DNA of 64,000 nucleotides. Origin: CAILQE01 sp036745415 (GTDB lineage: Bacteria > Patescibacteriota > Saccharimonadia > Saccharimonadales > UBA4665). Shown piece by piece: positions 1 through 8,520 of this stretch. Location: assembly GCA_036745415.1 (NCBI GenBank), contig DAIOGF010000002.1, forward strand, positions 124,001-188,000. The letters run 5' to 3'. The notes beneath the pieces are model-generated. The model did not search any database and was not told the DNA's origin. It saw nothing but the letters and a program-made list of their open reading frames with translations. Each line of letters opens with the position of its first letter. The stretch's first letter is position 1. The translations under genes and the position numbers were made by a program.

Positions 1-12
1 GGGGGAATAAAA

Positions 13-606
13 ATGGCACTAGATATTAAAGAAATTAAAAGACTTAAAGATCTTACAGGTGTGGGTCTAACCGATGCTAAAAGCGCTTTGGAGGAAGCTG
101 GTGGTGACTTTGATAAAGCTCTAGAAGCTATGCGTAAAAAAGGTATGACTAAAGCTGAAAAGCGTGGCGAAAGAGAAGCTCGACAGGGAATCATTGGCAC
201 TTACAATCACGATAATAGAATTGGTGTGCTAGTTGAAGTTAACTGTGAAACTGACTTCGTGGCTAGAAACGAGATCTTTACAGATCTAGTTAAAGATTTA
301 GCTATGCATGTAGCAGCAAGTAATCCTGAATATCTTGATGAGTCTCAGATTCCTGAAGAAGCAACTGCTAAGGTTAAGCAAGAATTCATCGATAAGGCTA
401 AAGAAGAAGGCAAGCCTGCTGAAATGGTTGAAAAGATCGTAGATGGCCAAGTTAAGAAATATTTTGCTGAACGATGTCTAATGAATCAACCATTCATTAA
501 AAATCCAGACGTGACTGTTGGTGAATATGTTAAAGAACACAATGCAAGACTAGGTGAAAACATTGTTCTAAGACGATTCGCTCGAATGGCTTTAGGCGAA
601 TTATAG
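13..606 (+). CDS. tsf: Translation elongation factor Ts (short form)
   Basis: EF-Ts is the guanine-nucleotide exchange factor that recycles EF-Tu in the cytoplasm. The first ~45 residues form the UBA-like domain (KRLKDLTGVGLTDAKSAL), and the TDFV motif that contacts EF-Tu is at residues 80-83. At 197 aa it is close to the Thermus-type short form and much shorter than the ~283 aa E. coli protein, so the duplicated core and coiled-coil are reduced. A G-run lies just before the start. In most bacteria rpsB precedes tsf; that gene would lie outside this window (inference). frr follows after 21 nt. Confidence 0.97.
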   Translation: MALDIKEIKRLKDLTGVGLTDAKSALEEAGGDFDKALEAMRKKGMTKAEKRGEREARQGIIGTYNHDNRIGVLVEVNCETDFVARNEIFTDLVKDLAMHVAASNPEYLDESQIPEEATAKVKQEFIDKAKEEGKPAEMVEKIVDGQVKKYFAERCLMNQPFIKNPDVTVGEYVKEHNARLGENIVLRRFARMALGEL

Positions 607-609
607 AAA

Positions 610-620
610 AGTGCTATATT
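610..620 (+). promoter_or_regulatory. Extended -10 element for frr
   Basis: TGC followed by TATATT at 615-620 is an extended -10 (TGn) element. The expected transcription start, about 7 nt downstream, falls on or next to the frr ATG at 628, implying a leaderless frr mRNA. No clear -35 was seen. Confidence 0.45.
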
Positions 621-627
621 TTATAGT

Positions 628-1191
628 ATGGAAACAAATTCAATCGTAAAAGATGCTGCTTCAAAATTTGAAGAAGTATTAAATAAGTTCACTGAAGAAA
701 TTAAATCTATTCGTACTGGTAGGGCTAATGCTGCCATGCTTGATGGCGTTACTGCGGAAGTATATGGAAGTAAAATGCCTCTAATTCAAGTGGCAACTAT
801 AAGTGTTGTGGACGCAACTTTAATTCAACTTACACCATTTGATCCAGGAAATATTGAAGCAATTGCATCTTCTATTAGAAATAATCAGTCTCTTAACTTA
901 AATCCTACTGATGACGGTAGGGTAATTAGGGTGCCAATTCCAGCACTAACTGAAGAAAGAAGAAAAGAATTGGTGAAGCTACTAAATTCTAAAATGGAAG
1001 AATTCCTAATTAAGGCACGTAATGTTCGACATGATTCTTTAAATAAGATTAATCAGCTTAAAAAAGACAAAGTTATTGGGGAAGATGAAGCCAATAGGGC
1101 TAATAAGTCTATTGATGATGAAATGAATAAATTCAAAGTAAAAATAGATTCACTGCTCAAAGATAAAGAAAAAGAAATCTTAACTATTTAA
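628..1191 (+). CDS. frr: Ribosome recycling factor
   Basis: RRF works with EF-G to split post-termination ribosomes. The 187 aa length is the family norm. Typical elements are visible: the IRTGRANAAML segment near residues 28-38, the central beta domain beginning around VYGSKMPL, and the C-terminal helix containing RNVRHDSLNKI. It follows tsf by 21 nt, the common tsf-(pyrH)-frr order with pyrH missing here. A possible extended -10 overlaps the spacer, so it may also have its own leaderless transcript. Confidence 0.97.
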   Translation: METNSIVKDAASKFEEVLNKFTEEIKSIRTGRANAAMLDGVTAEVYGSKMPLIQVATISVVDATLIQLTPFDPGNIEAIASSIRNNQSLNLNPTDDGRVIRVPIPALTEERRKELVKLLNSKMEEFLIKARNVRHDSLNKINQLKKDKVIGEDEANRANKSIDDEMNKFKVKIDSLLKDKEKEILTI

Positions 1192-1209
1192 GAAATTTTT
1201 AAATTAAAT

Positions 1210-1218
1210 TGCTATAAT
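1210..1218 (+). promoter_or_regulatory. Extended -10 promoter for rseP
   Basis: A perfect extended -10, TGC-TATAAT, with TATAAT at 1213-1218. The predicted start is near 1225, giving a ~27-nt leader that holds a GGAG at 1234-1237 before the ATG at 1252. Confidence 0.55.
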
Positions 1219-1251
1219 ACTTATAGTTAATTTGGAGTTTTTCAACTTTAC

Positions 1252-2445
1252 ATGGCTTTATTGATTTTTATATTCTGTTTAATTTCTATCTGCGGATTAA
1301 TAGCTGCTCATGAGTTTGGTCATCTAATTGTTGCACTCAGAAATGGTGTGGAAGTTGAAGAATATAGTATTTTCTTTGGCCCAACAATTTATAAAAGAAA
1401 AACTAAAGTAGGCTGGGTATTTAAAATCGGAACAATACCATTAGGAGGCTATGTAAAGTTAAAGGGCGAGCATGATTCCGATCAGGTTAAGGGTGGTTAC
1501 GGAATAGCTTCTACCTGGGTTAAGACAAAAATTTTACTTGCAGGAGTTGCCGTAAACTTTGTTATGGGAATAATCCTTTTAACCATATCTGCGTTTATTG
1601 GAATACCTCACTCATTCAATAATCAATATTCATACAAAAAAGATGAAAAAGTAGTTCACACCTCATATGTTAATGTTGCTATTTCGGGAGTTATGAAAAA
1701 CTCTCCAGCTCAAAAGGCTGGGCTTAAATCCGGAGATTCATTTGTTAGTTTAGGAATAGACAATAATCATCTGACAAAGATTACGGAAGTAAAACAGCTG
1801 CAAGATTTAACAAAAAGTCTTGAAGGTAAAAACGTTATTATTAGAATTGTAAGATCTTCAAAGTTAAGACAATTCAATGTCGCCCTAAACACTAAAGAAG
1901 TAGTTGATAGTAGTATTAACAACTCTAATCCCCAGGGATATTTAGGGGTCGAGCTGAGTGATGAAAGTGGTCTTAATACCTATTATAAATATACGTATTC
2001 AGCTCCAATCGTAGCTTTGCAAATGACAAAACAAGCTACAGTTCTTACATATCAAGGAATTTGGAATATAGTCAAAGGTGGATTTGGAATAGTCAGTGGC
2101 TATGCAACTCACAACAAGAAGGCAACAGCTAATGCTCAAAGCTCAGCTTCTCAACTTCACGGAATAGTTCTAATAGTCTATGTTCTAAATAAACTTAGTC
2201 ATGATGGAATAAGATACTGCGTTTACCTGATAGCGATAATTTCTTTAACACTAGCTCTAATAAATGTATTACCAATTATTCCTATGGATGGTGGCCGATT
2301 ATTTGTAATGCTTTTCTTTAGATTAATTAAAAAACCATTAACCAAAGAGCTAGAAGAAAAGATAAATACGTTTGGATTCCTATTTATTATTGCATTAGTA
2401 TTTATTACGGTTTACCTGGACGCTAAGTGGATTGGTTGGTTATGA
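1252..2445 (+). CDS. rseP: Site-2 protease family zinc metalloprotease (RseP/MmpA-like)
   Basis: Intramembrane protease that cleaves transmembrane substrates such as anti-sigma factors or signal-peptide remnants. The first transmembrane segment carries the zinc motif HEFGH (H20, E21, H24). A PDZ domain lies at roughly residues 135-215. The distal metal-binding motif NVLPIIPMDGG lies around 335-347. The 397 aa length with one PDZ fits the compact members of the family (E. coli RseP has two). The stop codon overlaps the start of the next gene in an ATGA arrangement, so it is translationally coupled to a second membrane protease. The actual substrate is unknown. Confidence 0.92.
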   Translation: MALLIFIFCLISICGLIAAHEFGHLIVALRNGVEVEEYSIFFGPTIYKRKTKVGWVFKIGTIPLGGYVKLKGEHDSDQVKGGYGIASTWVKTKILLAGVAVNFVMGIILLTISAFIGIPHSFNNQYSYKKDEKVVHTSYVNVAISGVMKNSPAQKAGLKSGDSFVSLGIDNNHLTKITEVKQLQDLTKSLEGKNVIIRIVRSSKLRQFNVALNTKEVVDSSINNSNPQGYLGVELSDESGLNTYYKYTYSAPIVALQMTKQATVLTYQGIWNIVKGGFGIVSGYATHNKKATANAQSSASQLHGIVLIVYVLNKLSHDGIRYCVYLIAIISLTLALINVLPIIPMDGGRLFVMLFFRLIKKPLTKELEEKINTFGFLFIIALVFITVYLDAKWIGWL

Positions 2446-3236
2446 TTGAATCCTTAAAATCCTCATTAAAAATAGATAGAGAAAATAGTGTCCCATGGAA
2501 CGGTTTTCTGGGTGTTATATATGCTCTTTTTATGTTCATTGCCACACAGATATTTGGGGCTTTTCTTCTGATGATAATTCCACTTAGCGAAAATCTTTCT
2601 TGGAAGCAGTCTGCAGACTGGCTAAATAGCACAATTGCTCATCAATTTTATTATCTTCTTGTAGTTGAGTCATTAACCATTCTTTCCGTAATAGGTTTTA
2701 TGAAATTATGGCGAGCTAAATTGAGTCTAATTGGATTAAGAAGAATTAAACTAACAGATGTTTTATGGGGGATCTTAGCCTACTTGGCCTACTTTTTTAT
2801 ATTTTTAATAGTTATGGTAGTTATTTCTAAAATATTTCCTTCGTTAAATACTTCCACTAAGCAACAGGTCGGCTTCGATAATCCCACCGGAAATATTGCT
2901 ATGATAATGACATTTATTAGCCTGGTTGTATTGCCTCCAATTGCTGAAGAAATTGTAGTTAGAGGATTTTTGTATAGTTCATTTAAGAAAATATCTCCAA
3001 AATTTTTAGCCATTATACTAACCAGTGCATTATTCGGTGCAGCGCACCTTCCTGAAGGCGTAGGTGGACTTTTATGGGTTGGATTTATAGATACATTTAT
3101 ACTTTCTGTGGTGCTTATTTTTCTTAGAGAGAAAACTGGTGGCATATATGCGGGCATGGTTTCTCATTTTCTGAAGAATGGATCTGCTTTCTTTGCTTTG
3201 TATGTGGCGGCCAACATCACCGGTTACATTAGATAA
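2442..3236 (+). CDS. CPBP family intramembrane metalloprotease (CAAX protease-like)
   Basis: Multi-pass membrane protein of the CPBP/Abi family. Visible family motifs are EE-x3-R in AEEIVVRGFLYSSF (around residue 168), a second motif FGAAHLPEG with the conserved His, and a third with HFLKNG. A start at 2427 is possible, but the ATG at 2442 forms an ATGA overlap with the rseP stop, the pattern used repeatedly in this window, so it is preferred. Family members include prenyl-protein proteases and bacteriocin self-immunity proteins. Pairing with rseP suggests a shared role in membrane protein turnover (inference). Confidence 0.85.
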   Translation: MIESLKSSLKIDRENSVPWNGFLGVIYALFMFIATQIFGAFLLMIIPLSENLSWKQSADWLNSTIAHQFYYLLVVESLTILSVIGFMKLWRAKLSLIGLRRIKLTDVLWGILAYLAYFFIFLIVMVVISKIFPSLNTSTKQQVGFDNPTGNIAMIMTFISLVVLPPIAEEIVVRGFLYSSFKKISPKFLAIILTSALFGAAHLPEGVGGLLWVGFIDTFILSVVLIFLREKTGGIYAGMVSHFLKNGSAFFALYVAANITGYIR

Positions 3237-3277
3237 TATATGTTATAATTTTTCTAGATTAAGTATCGGAGAGAATT

Positions 3278-4525
3278 TTGAAATTAAGTAATTTAATTAC
3301 TAAAACATCCAAGAACGTGCCATCTGAAGAAGAGGCTAAAAACGCTCAATTATTAATTAGGGCAGGGTTTGTTCACAAAGAAATGTCCGGCGTATATAGT
3401 TATTTACCTTTAGGTAAGATGGTTTTAGATAATATATCTAACATAGTCCGAGATGAAATGAACAAGACTGGTGCTTTAGAGGTTCAAATGAGCAGTTTGC
3501 AGAGCCGAGAGCTTTGGGAGAAAACCGGTAGATGGGATGATAAAGTTGTAGACAACTGGTTCAAAACCAAACTAGCAAATGGCCAAGACCTAGGCTTAGG
3601 ACTTACTCACGAAGAGCCCATAATAAATTCTTTACTGCCATTTGTAAATTCATACAAGGATCTACCTTTTGGTATTTATCAGATACAATCTAAATTTAGA
3701 AATGAATTAAGAGCTAAAAGTGGATTAATGAGGTCAAGAGAACTGTTAATGAAAGATCTCTATTCTTTTGCAAAATCTGAGGAAGAGCACAAAGAATACT
3801 ATGAGAAAATGGCTCAAACATACCTTAATATTTACAAGAGGTTTGGAGTAGGCGATATAACATATAGAACTTATGCATCTGGTGGTATTTTCTCTGAATT
3901 TAGTGATGAATTCCAAACTATTAGTGATGTTGGAGAAGACACAATTTACGTAGATGAGGAAAAGAGGATTGCTGTTAATAAAGAAGTTTACACAGATGAA
4001 GTGCTTGAGAGAATAGGATTAGATAAAAGTAAGTTAGTGGAAAAGAATGCGGTTGAAGTTGGAAATATTTTTTCACTAGGCACTAAATATACAAAAGAAT
4101 TGGGCCTTAAATTCAAAGATGAAGACGGCCAAGAAAAAGAAATAGTTATGGGTTGTTACGGTATGGGGGTTAGTAGAATGATGGGATTGCTTGCTGAACA
4201 TTTCTCAGACGATAAAGGTCTTGTATGGCCCAAAGAAGTATCTCCATTCCATGTTTATCTAATAAGTATTGGTTCTAATGATGAGGTTTCTTCTAAAGCC
4301 CAAGAATTATATGAGATGCTTCAAAGCAAAGGAATTAAAGTTCTATTTGACGATAGAGATGTAAGACCTGGTGAGAAATTTGCTGATGCAGATCTTATGG
4401 GAATTCCATATAGAGTGGTAATTAGCGATAAGAATATAGATCAAAACAAATTCGAAGTTAAAGCTCGAACCGAAGAAGAACCAAAAATGGTTGAAACGGA
4501 AAAGCTACTTGAAGAAATCCGCTAG
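3278..4525 (+). CDS. proS: Prolyl-tRNA synthetase, short form without editing insertion
   Basis: Class II synthetase that charges tRNA-Pro. Residues ~107-113 read GLTHEEP. Motif 2 follows with FRNELRAKSGLMRSRE, motif 3 is GCYGMGVSRMM around 290-300, and a C-terminal HGTP anticodon-binding domain begins near 325. The 415 aa length is about 150 residues shorter than E. coli ProRS: the INS editing domain between motifs 2 and 3 is absent. The start is TTG at 3278, preceded by a GGAGAG Shine-Dalgarno sequence; a TATAAT at 3243-3248 could be its -10. No YbaK-type trans-editing protein is seen nearby. Confidence 0.96.
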   Translation: MKLSNLITKTSKNVPSEEEAKNAQLLIRAGFVHKEMSGVYSYLPLGKMVLDNISNIVRDEMNKTGALEVQMSSLQSRELWEKTGRWDDKVVDNWFKTKLANGQDLGLGLTHEEPIINSLLPFVNSYKDLPFGIYQIQSKFRNELRAKSGLMRSRELLMKDLYSFAKSEEEHKEYYEKMAQTYLNIYKRFGVGDITYRTYASGGIFSEFSDEFQTISDVGEDTIYVDEEKRIAVNKEVYTDEVLERIGLDKSKLVEKNAVEVGNIFSLGTKYTKELGLKFKDEDGQEKEIVMGCYGMGVSRMMGLLAEHFSDDKGLVWPKEVSPFHVYLISIGSNDEVSSKAQELYEMLQSKGIKVLFDDRDVRPGEKFADADLMGIPYRVVISDKNIDQNKFEVKARTEEEPKMVETEKLLEEIR

Positions 4526-4588
4526 AATTAGACATTAAATTATTGTAATATTATTTAATAATTAGGCCTTAGGGCAAGAAAGATATTG

Positions 4589-5047
4589 ATGAGAAAATTA
4601 TTTCACTTAACTAAAGAGGGTGTGGAAGAATTAGAGAAAGAACTTGAATTATTAAATTCAAAAAAACCTGAAATTGCAGAAGCTATTAGAACAGCTAGAG
4701 AATTAGGTGACCTTAAAGAAAATGCTGAATATCAGGCTGCTAGAGCTGATCAAGAAAATAATGAAAATAGAATTAGTGAGATTACTAATATTCTTCAAAA
4801 TGTAGAAATTATTAAGAAGCCAAAAGGTGACTCAAAAGTTCAACTTGGATCTAGCGTTAAATTAAAAAATGGTAAACAAGTTAAAGAATTCAAAGTTGTT
4901 GGAACAGTTGAGGCGGACCCATTAAATGGAAAAATTTCTGATGAATCACCAATCGGATCGGCACTTATTGGTAAAAAGCTTGGAGATATGGTTGAAATTA
5001 AAACTGCAACAGAAGTTCTTGAATATAAAATAGAAGAAATATCATAA
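4589..5047 (+). CDS. greA: Transcript cleavage factor GreA
   Basis: Binds the RNA polymerase secondary channel and stimulates cleavage of backtracked RNA. The N-terminal coiled coil carries the acidic tip in ARELGDLKENAEY (the D-L-x-E-N signature), and the C-terminal FKBP-like domain follows from about residue 80. At 152 aa it is about family length. The ATG at 4589 is chosen over the TTG directly before it. It lies 5 nt upstream of msrB, so the two are probably co-transcribed. Confidence 0.96.
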   Translation: MRKLFHLTKEGVEELEKELELLNSKKPEIAEAIRTARELGDLKENAEYQAARADQENNENRISEITNILQNVEIIKKPKGDSKVQLGSSVKLKNGKQVKEFKVVGTVEADPLNGKISDESPIGSALIGKKLGDMVEIKTATEVLEYKIEEIS

Positions 5048-5052
5048 AGAAT

Positions 5053-5439
5053 ATGAAATATACTGATGATTATTTCAAAAAGAAATTAACACCAAGTCAG
5101 TATGCAATTTTAAGAGAGCAAGATACCGAACCGCCATTTAGTGGTAAGTTTGATGATTTTTGGAAAACTGGGGTATATAGATGTGCGGCATGTGGTACTG
5201 AGTTATTTAAGTCGAACAATAAATACGATGCTGGATGTGGCTGGCCTAGTTTCTGGGAAGCTGCGGATAATTCCAAGATAAAATTACTTAATGATGAATC
5301 TCACGGAATGATTCGAACTGAAGTAAGATGTGGTATTTGCGATAGTCATCTAGGTCACTTGTTCGAGGACGGCCCTAAAGATAAGGGCGGAAAGAGATAC
5401 TGTATTAACTCAGGAGCATTAGATTTCGATGAAAAATAA
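5053..5439 (+). CDS. msrB: Peptide-methionine (R)-S-oxide reductase
   Basis: Reduces the R epimer of methionine sulfoxide in proteins. Two zinc-binding CxxC pairs are present (CAAC and CGIC), together with CGWPSFW and the catalytic cysteine in RYCINSGAL near the C-terminus. The 128 aa length is typical for a stand-alone MsrB domain. It overlaps msrA by 11 nt, so both stereospecific reductases are made from one operon. Oxidative damage repair of this kind fits a host- or surface-associated lifestyle (inference). Confidence 0.97.
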   Translation: MKYTDDYFKKKLTPSQYAILREQDTEPPFSGKFDDFWKTGVYRCAACGTELFKSNNKYDAGCGWPSFWEAADNSKIKLLNDESHGMIRTEVRCGICDSHLGHLFEDGPKDKGGKRYCINSGALDFDEK

Positions 5440-5965
5440 TAAAGCATATTTGGCTGGTGGTTGTTTTTGGTGTATAGATGCGGCTTTTAGGATGGTTAGA
5501 GGAGTAGAAAGGGTTGCAAGTGGTTATACTGGAGGCACATTAGAGAACCCAACTTATGAGCAGGTCTGCAGCGAAACTACTGGGCACGCCGAGGCTGTTG
5601 AGATCGAATTTGATCAATCGGTCATAACTTATAAGCAAATACTTGAGATCTTTTTTTCATTACACGACCCAACAACCTTAAATCGACAAGGGAACGATGT
5701 CGGATCCCAGTACAGGTCGGCAATATTTTACCTTGATGAAGATCAAAAGAAGGTTGCGGAAGATTTACTTAAGGAAGTAAACAATATCTGGGATGGAAAA
5801 GTTGTTACTGAATTAAAAGAGCTGACTAAATTTTATCCAGCAGAAGATTATCATCAAGATTATTTCAATAAGAATCCAGGCAATGGTTACTGCCAAATAG
5901 TTATAAATCCAAAGTTAGACAAATTCAAAAAGACATATTCAAAATTTTTAAAATTGAATAAATAA
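5429..5965 (+). CDS. msrA: Peptide-methionine (S)-S-oxide reductase
   Basis: Reduces the S epimer of methionine sulfoxide. The catalytic GCFWC motif is at about residues 11-15. The family blocks SGYTGG, TGHAEAVEIEFD, GNDVGSQYRS and PAEDYHQDYF are all visible. The length of 178 aa is normal. The start lies inside the end of msrB (11-nt overlap), so translation is likely coupled. Confidence 0.97.
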   Translation: MKNNKAYLAGGCFWCIDAAFRMVRGVERVASGYTGGTLENPTYEQVCSETTGHAEAVEIEFDQSVITYKQILEIFFSLHDPTTLNRQGNDVGSQYRSAIFYLDEDQKKVAEDLLKEVNNIWDGKVVTELKELTKFYPAEDYHQDYFNKNPGNGYCQIVINPKLDKFKKTYSKFLKLNK

Positions 5966-5992
5966 CAGTTTAAAAGTATACTAAACGCATAA

Positions 5993-7504
5993 ATGGCTAC
6001 TTTAAAAGAACTAAGAAATGAGCGTTTAAGAAAACTAGAAGAACTCAAAAGTCTAGGAATTGAAGCATATCCCGCTAATTCATCGAGATCTAATGTTATT
6101 GGAGAGATATTGAATAATTTCGATAATTTCTCTGGAAAAGAAGTTGATGTCGTTGGACGAATAAAAAATATTAGAAAATTTGGAAAAATTGCTTTTGTGG
6201 TTATTCAGGATCAATCTGGACAAATTCAATTATTCTTAGGTGAAAACAATGTTCAAAATCCAGATGGAAAAGATAAGAGCCAGTTATCTTTCAATAACTT
6301 ACCACTATTAGATAGTGGAGATTTTATAGAAGCTAAAGGTAAAGTAATTAAAACTAAAACTGATGAAATTTCCGTTGAAGTAGATTATTATAGAATACTT
6401 ACCAAATCCCTTAGAGCATTACCTACTAAGCAGGATGGATTTTCTAACAAAGAAGAAAGACTCAGACGACGTTATGTTGATATGAATGTTAACGAAGAGG
6501 TTAGAGAAAGATTTGTTCGTCGAACTAAGTTTTGGCAAGCAACTAGGGAGTATCTTAATAAGCACAATTTCTTAGAAGTAAACATTCCAGTTCTAGAACA
6601 CACTACTGGAGGAGCTGATGCAAAACCATTTGTAACACATATGGATGCATTAGATTCAGATTTCTTCCTAAGAATTAGTCATGAATTACCGCTCAAGAGA
6701 CTAATTGGAGCAGGTTATGAAAGAGTTTTTGATATAGGGCCTAGATTCAGAAACGAGAATTATTCAGACGAACATCTTCCAGAGCATGTTGCTATGGAAA
6801 GTTATGCTGCCTACCAAGACTATAATGATGGCATAGAATTTTATGAAGGACTTATGAAGTATGTTGCCCAGGAGACTTGGGGAACTCTAAAATTTAAGAT
6901 AGGCGATTTTGATGTAGATTTAGACCAAAAATGGCCAAGAATTGAATATGCAGATATTATGAAGAAAAATTTTGATGTAGATGTATTTAATCCCAATCTA
7001 GATCAATTGAAGAGAATTCTTAAAGAAAATAAAGTTGAATTAGACGGTCCGCTTAATGTGAACAGGGCCTTAGATAGCGTATGGAAAATAATTCGAAGAA
7101 GATCTGATGGACCTTTCTGGCTAATATTTGAACCTGTAGAAATCTCTCCGCTAGCTAAAGTTGATCCATCTAATCCAAAGGTGTCTCAAAGATTCCATCC
7201 AATTATTGCAGGCACAGAAATGGGTAATGGATATTCTGAGTTAAATAATCCAATTGAACAATTTAACCGATTTATTGAACAGCAATCCCTAAGAGATAAG
7301 GGCGACGAAGAAGCGCAAATGTTAGATATAGACTTTGTAGAAATGCTTGAATATGGAATGCCTCCAACTTGTGGTTGGGGTTATTCTGAGCGATTCTTCT
7401 GGAGTTTAGAAGGTGTTACAGCTAGAGAAGGTGTGCCTTTCCCTCAATTAAGACATGAGATTGATTCCGTAACGAAGAGTATTTATCCTGAATTATTTAA
7501 ATAA
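5993..7504 (+). CDS. lysS: Lysyl-tRNA synthetase, class II, divergent active-site motifs
   Basis: Charges tRNA-Lys. An N-terminal OB-fold anticodon domain (residues ~50-145) precedes the class II catalytic core. Motif 2 contains FDIGPRFRNE, but the usual NEGISTRHNPEFT block is replaced by NENYSDEHLPEHV. Motif 3 reads CGWGYSERFFW instead of the usual GxGIDR pattern. Overall order and length (503 aa) fit LysRS better than AspRS or AsnRS. A TATACT at about 5975 may be its -10. The stop overlaps the next gene as TAATG. The identity is probable; the divergence deserves a check. Confidence 0.85.
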   Translation: MATLKELRNERLRKLEELKSLGIEAYPANSSRSNVIGEILNNFDNFSGKEVDVVGRIKNIRKFGKIAFVVIQDQSGQIQLFLGENNVQNPDGKDKSQLSFNNLPLLDSGDFIEAKGKVIKTKTDEISVEVDYYRILTKSLRALPTKQDGFSNKEERLRRRYVDMNVNEEVRERFVRRTKFWQATREYLNKHNFLEVNIPVLEHTTGGADAKPFVTHMDALDSDFFLRISHELPLKRLIGAGYERVFDIGPRFRNENYSDEHLPEHVAMESYAAYQDYNDGIEFYEGLMKYVAQETWGTLKFKIGDFDVDLDQKWPRIEYADIMKKNFDVDVFNPNLDQLKRILKENKVELDGPLNVNRALDSVWKIIRRRSDGPFWLIFEPVEISPLAKVDPSNPKVSQRFHPIIAGTEMGNGYSELNNPIEQFNRFIEQQSLRDKGDEEAQMLDIDFVEMLEYGMPPTCGWGYSERFFWSLEGVTAREGVPFPQLRHEIDSVTKSIYPELFK

Positions 7505-7872
7505 TGTATCAGGTAAGTGATCAAATTTTTCAAGAACTAATAGATAAAGCTATAGATTCATTACCTAAAACTCACACTAAGGCAGTTGAGAATGTAGCAA
7601 TTCTGTTCGATGATTTACCGTCTGAAGAGCAGAGGATTAATTCGAATCTAAATCCTTTTCAAACATTGTTGGGTCTCTATGAGGGGGTGCCCTTAAGTCA
7701 AAGACAGGGTGCTTCGAAAATTATGCCCGATAAAATAACTCTTTTCAAAATACCATTGGAGAATATAAGTAGTGATGAAAAAAATTTATACTCAAATATT
7801 AGACACACCATATGGCATGAAATGGCGCATTATTTTGGTTTGAATCATAAACAGATTAGCGAATTAGAATAA
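7504..7872 (+). CDS. Small zincin-like metallopeptidase family protein
   Basis: A 122 aa cytoplasmic protein whose C-terminal third carries an extended zinc site, HEMAHYFGLNH (H105, E106, H109, H115). This matches the HExxHxxGxxH arrangement of the small 'metallopeptidase family' proteins (Pfam Zincin_1 type). No signal peptide or membrane segment is visible. It begins on the last base of the lysS stop (TAATG), so it is translationally coupled to lysS. The substrate is unknown for this family, and protease activity is inferred only from the motif. Confidence 0.75.
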   Translation: MYQVSDQIFQELIDKAIDSLPKTHTKAVENVAILFDDLPSEEQRINSNLNPFQTLLGLYEGVPLSQRQGASKIMPDKITLFKIPLENISSDEKNLYSNIRHTIWHEMAHYFGLNHKQISELE

Positions 7873-7890
7873 TCTGTTAATATATTAAGA

Positions 7891-8520
7891 GTGAAGACTA
7901 TAATTTTTGATTTTGATGGGACTATTGCAGATTCTTATTCTGTAGTTGTTGGCATAATTGGTAGACTTACGGGCCATAATTCTTTTGAAGAAAGAGAATT
8001 AAATGACTTTAAGGAAAAGACTATTATTGAAATTGCTAAAGGATTAGAAATAAGTAAGTTTAAATGGCCTTTTCTGGTTGCTCTTGGCAGAAAAGAAATG
8101 TCTAGAAAAATCGATAAGTTGGAACTTTTTGATGGAATCAAAGATATGCTAGTGAGCCTAAGCAAACAGCCGGTAAATGTAATGATATTGAGCAGTAATA
8201 GTGAAGATAATATAAATAAATTTATAAATAAGCATAATCTGAAGACTTATTTCAACGACGTTCAAGGTAACGTGGGTCTATTATCTAAGTCCCGAGCCCT
8301 AAAGAGTCTTGTGGCCGATAAGAAGATTAAGTTAAATGACGCAATATATATTGGAGATGAAGCTCGTGATGCGATTGCGGCAAGCAAAGTCGGACTTAAT
8401 TTTATTGGAGTGGGCTGGGGATTTAATAGCCTTAAAATGCTTTCTAAATATCCAAACTATAAATTAGTAGATAAACCTGCAGATTTAAATACTGTATTAA
8501 AAGAATGGATAAAATCATGA
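7891..8520 (+). CDS. HAD-superfamily hydrolase (phosphoglycolate phosphatase-like)
   Basis: Haloacid-dehalogenase fold phosphatase. Motif I DFDGT begins at residue 7 (nucleophile D7, acid D9), a helical cap follows, motif II is in ILSSNSED, motif III Lys is near LLSKSRALK, and motif IV is YIGDEARD near 152-158. The start is GTG at 7891, just after an AT-rich -10-like stretch. This subgroup resembles Gph-type phosphatases, but substrate specificity cannot be read from sequence. It ends in an ATGA overlap with the following nuclease gene. Confidence 0.85.
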   Translation: MKTIIFDFDGTIADSYSVVVGIIGRLTGHNSFEERELNDFKEKTIIEIAKGLEISKFKWPFLVALGRKEMSRKIDKLELFDGIKDMLVSLSKQPVNVMILSSNSEDNINKFINKHNLKTYFNDVQGNVGLLSKSRALKSLVADKKIKLNDAIYIGDEARDAIAASKVGLNFIGVGWGFNSLKMLSKYPNYKLVDKPADLNTVLKEWIKS

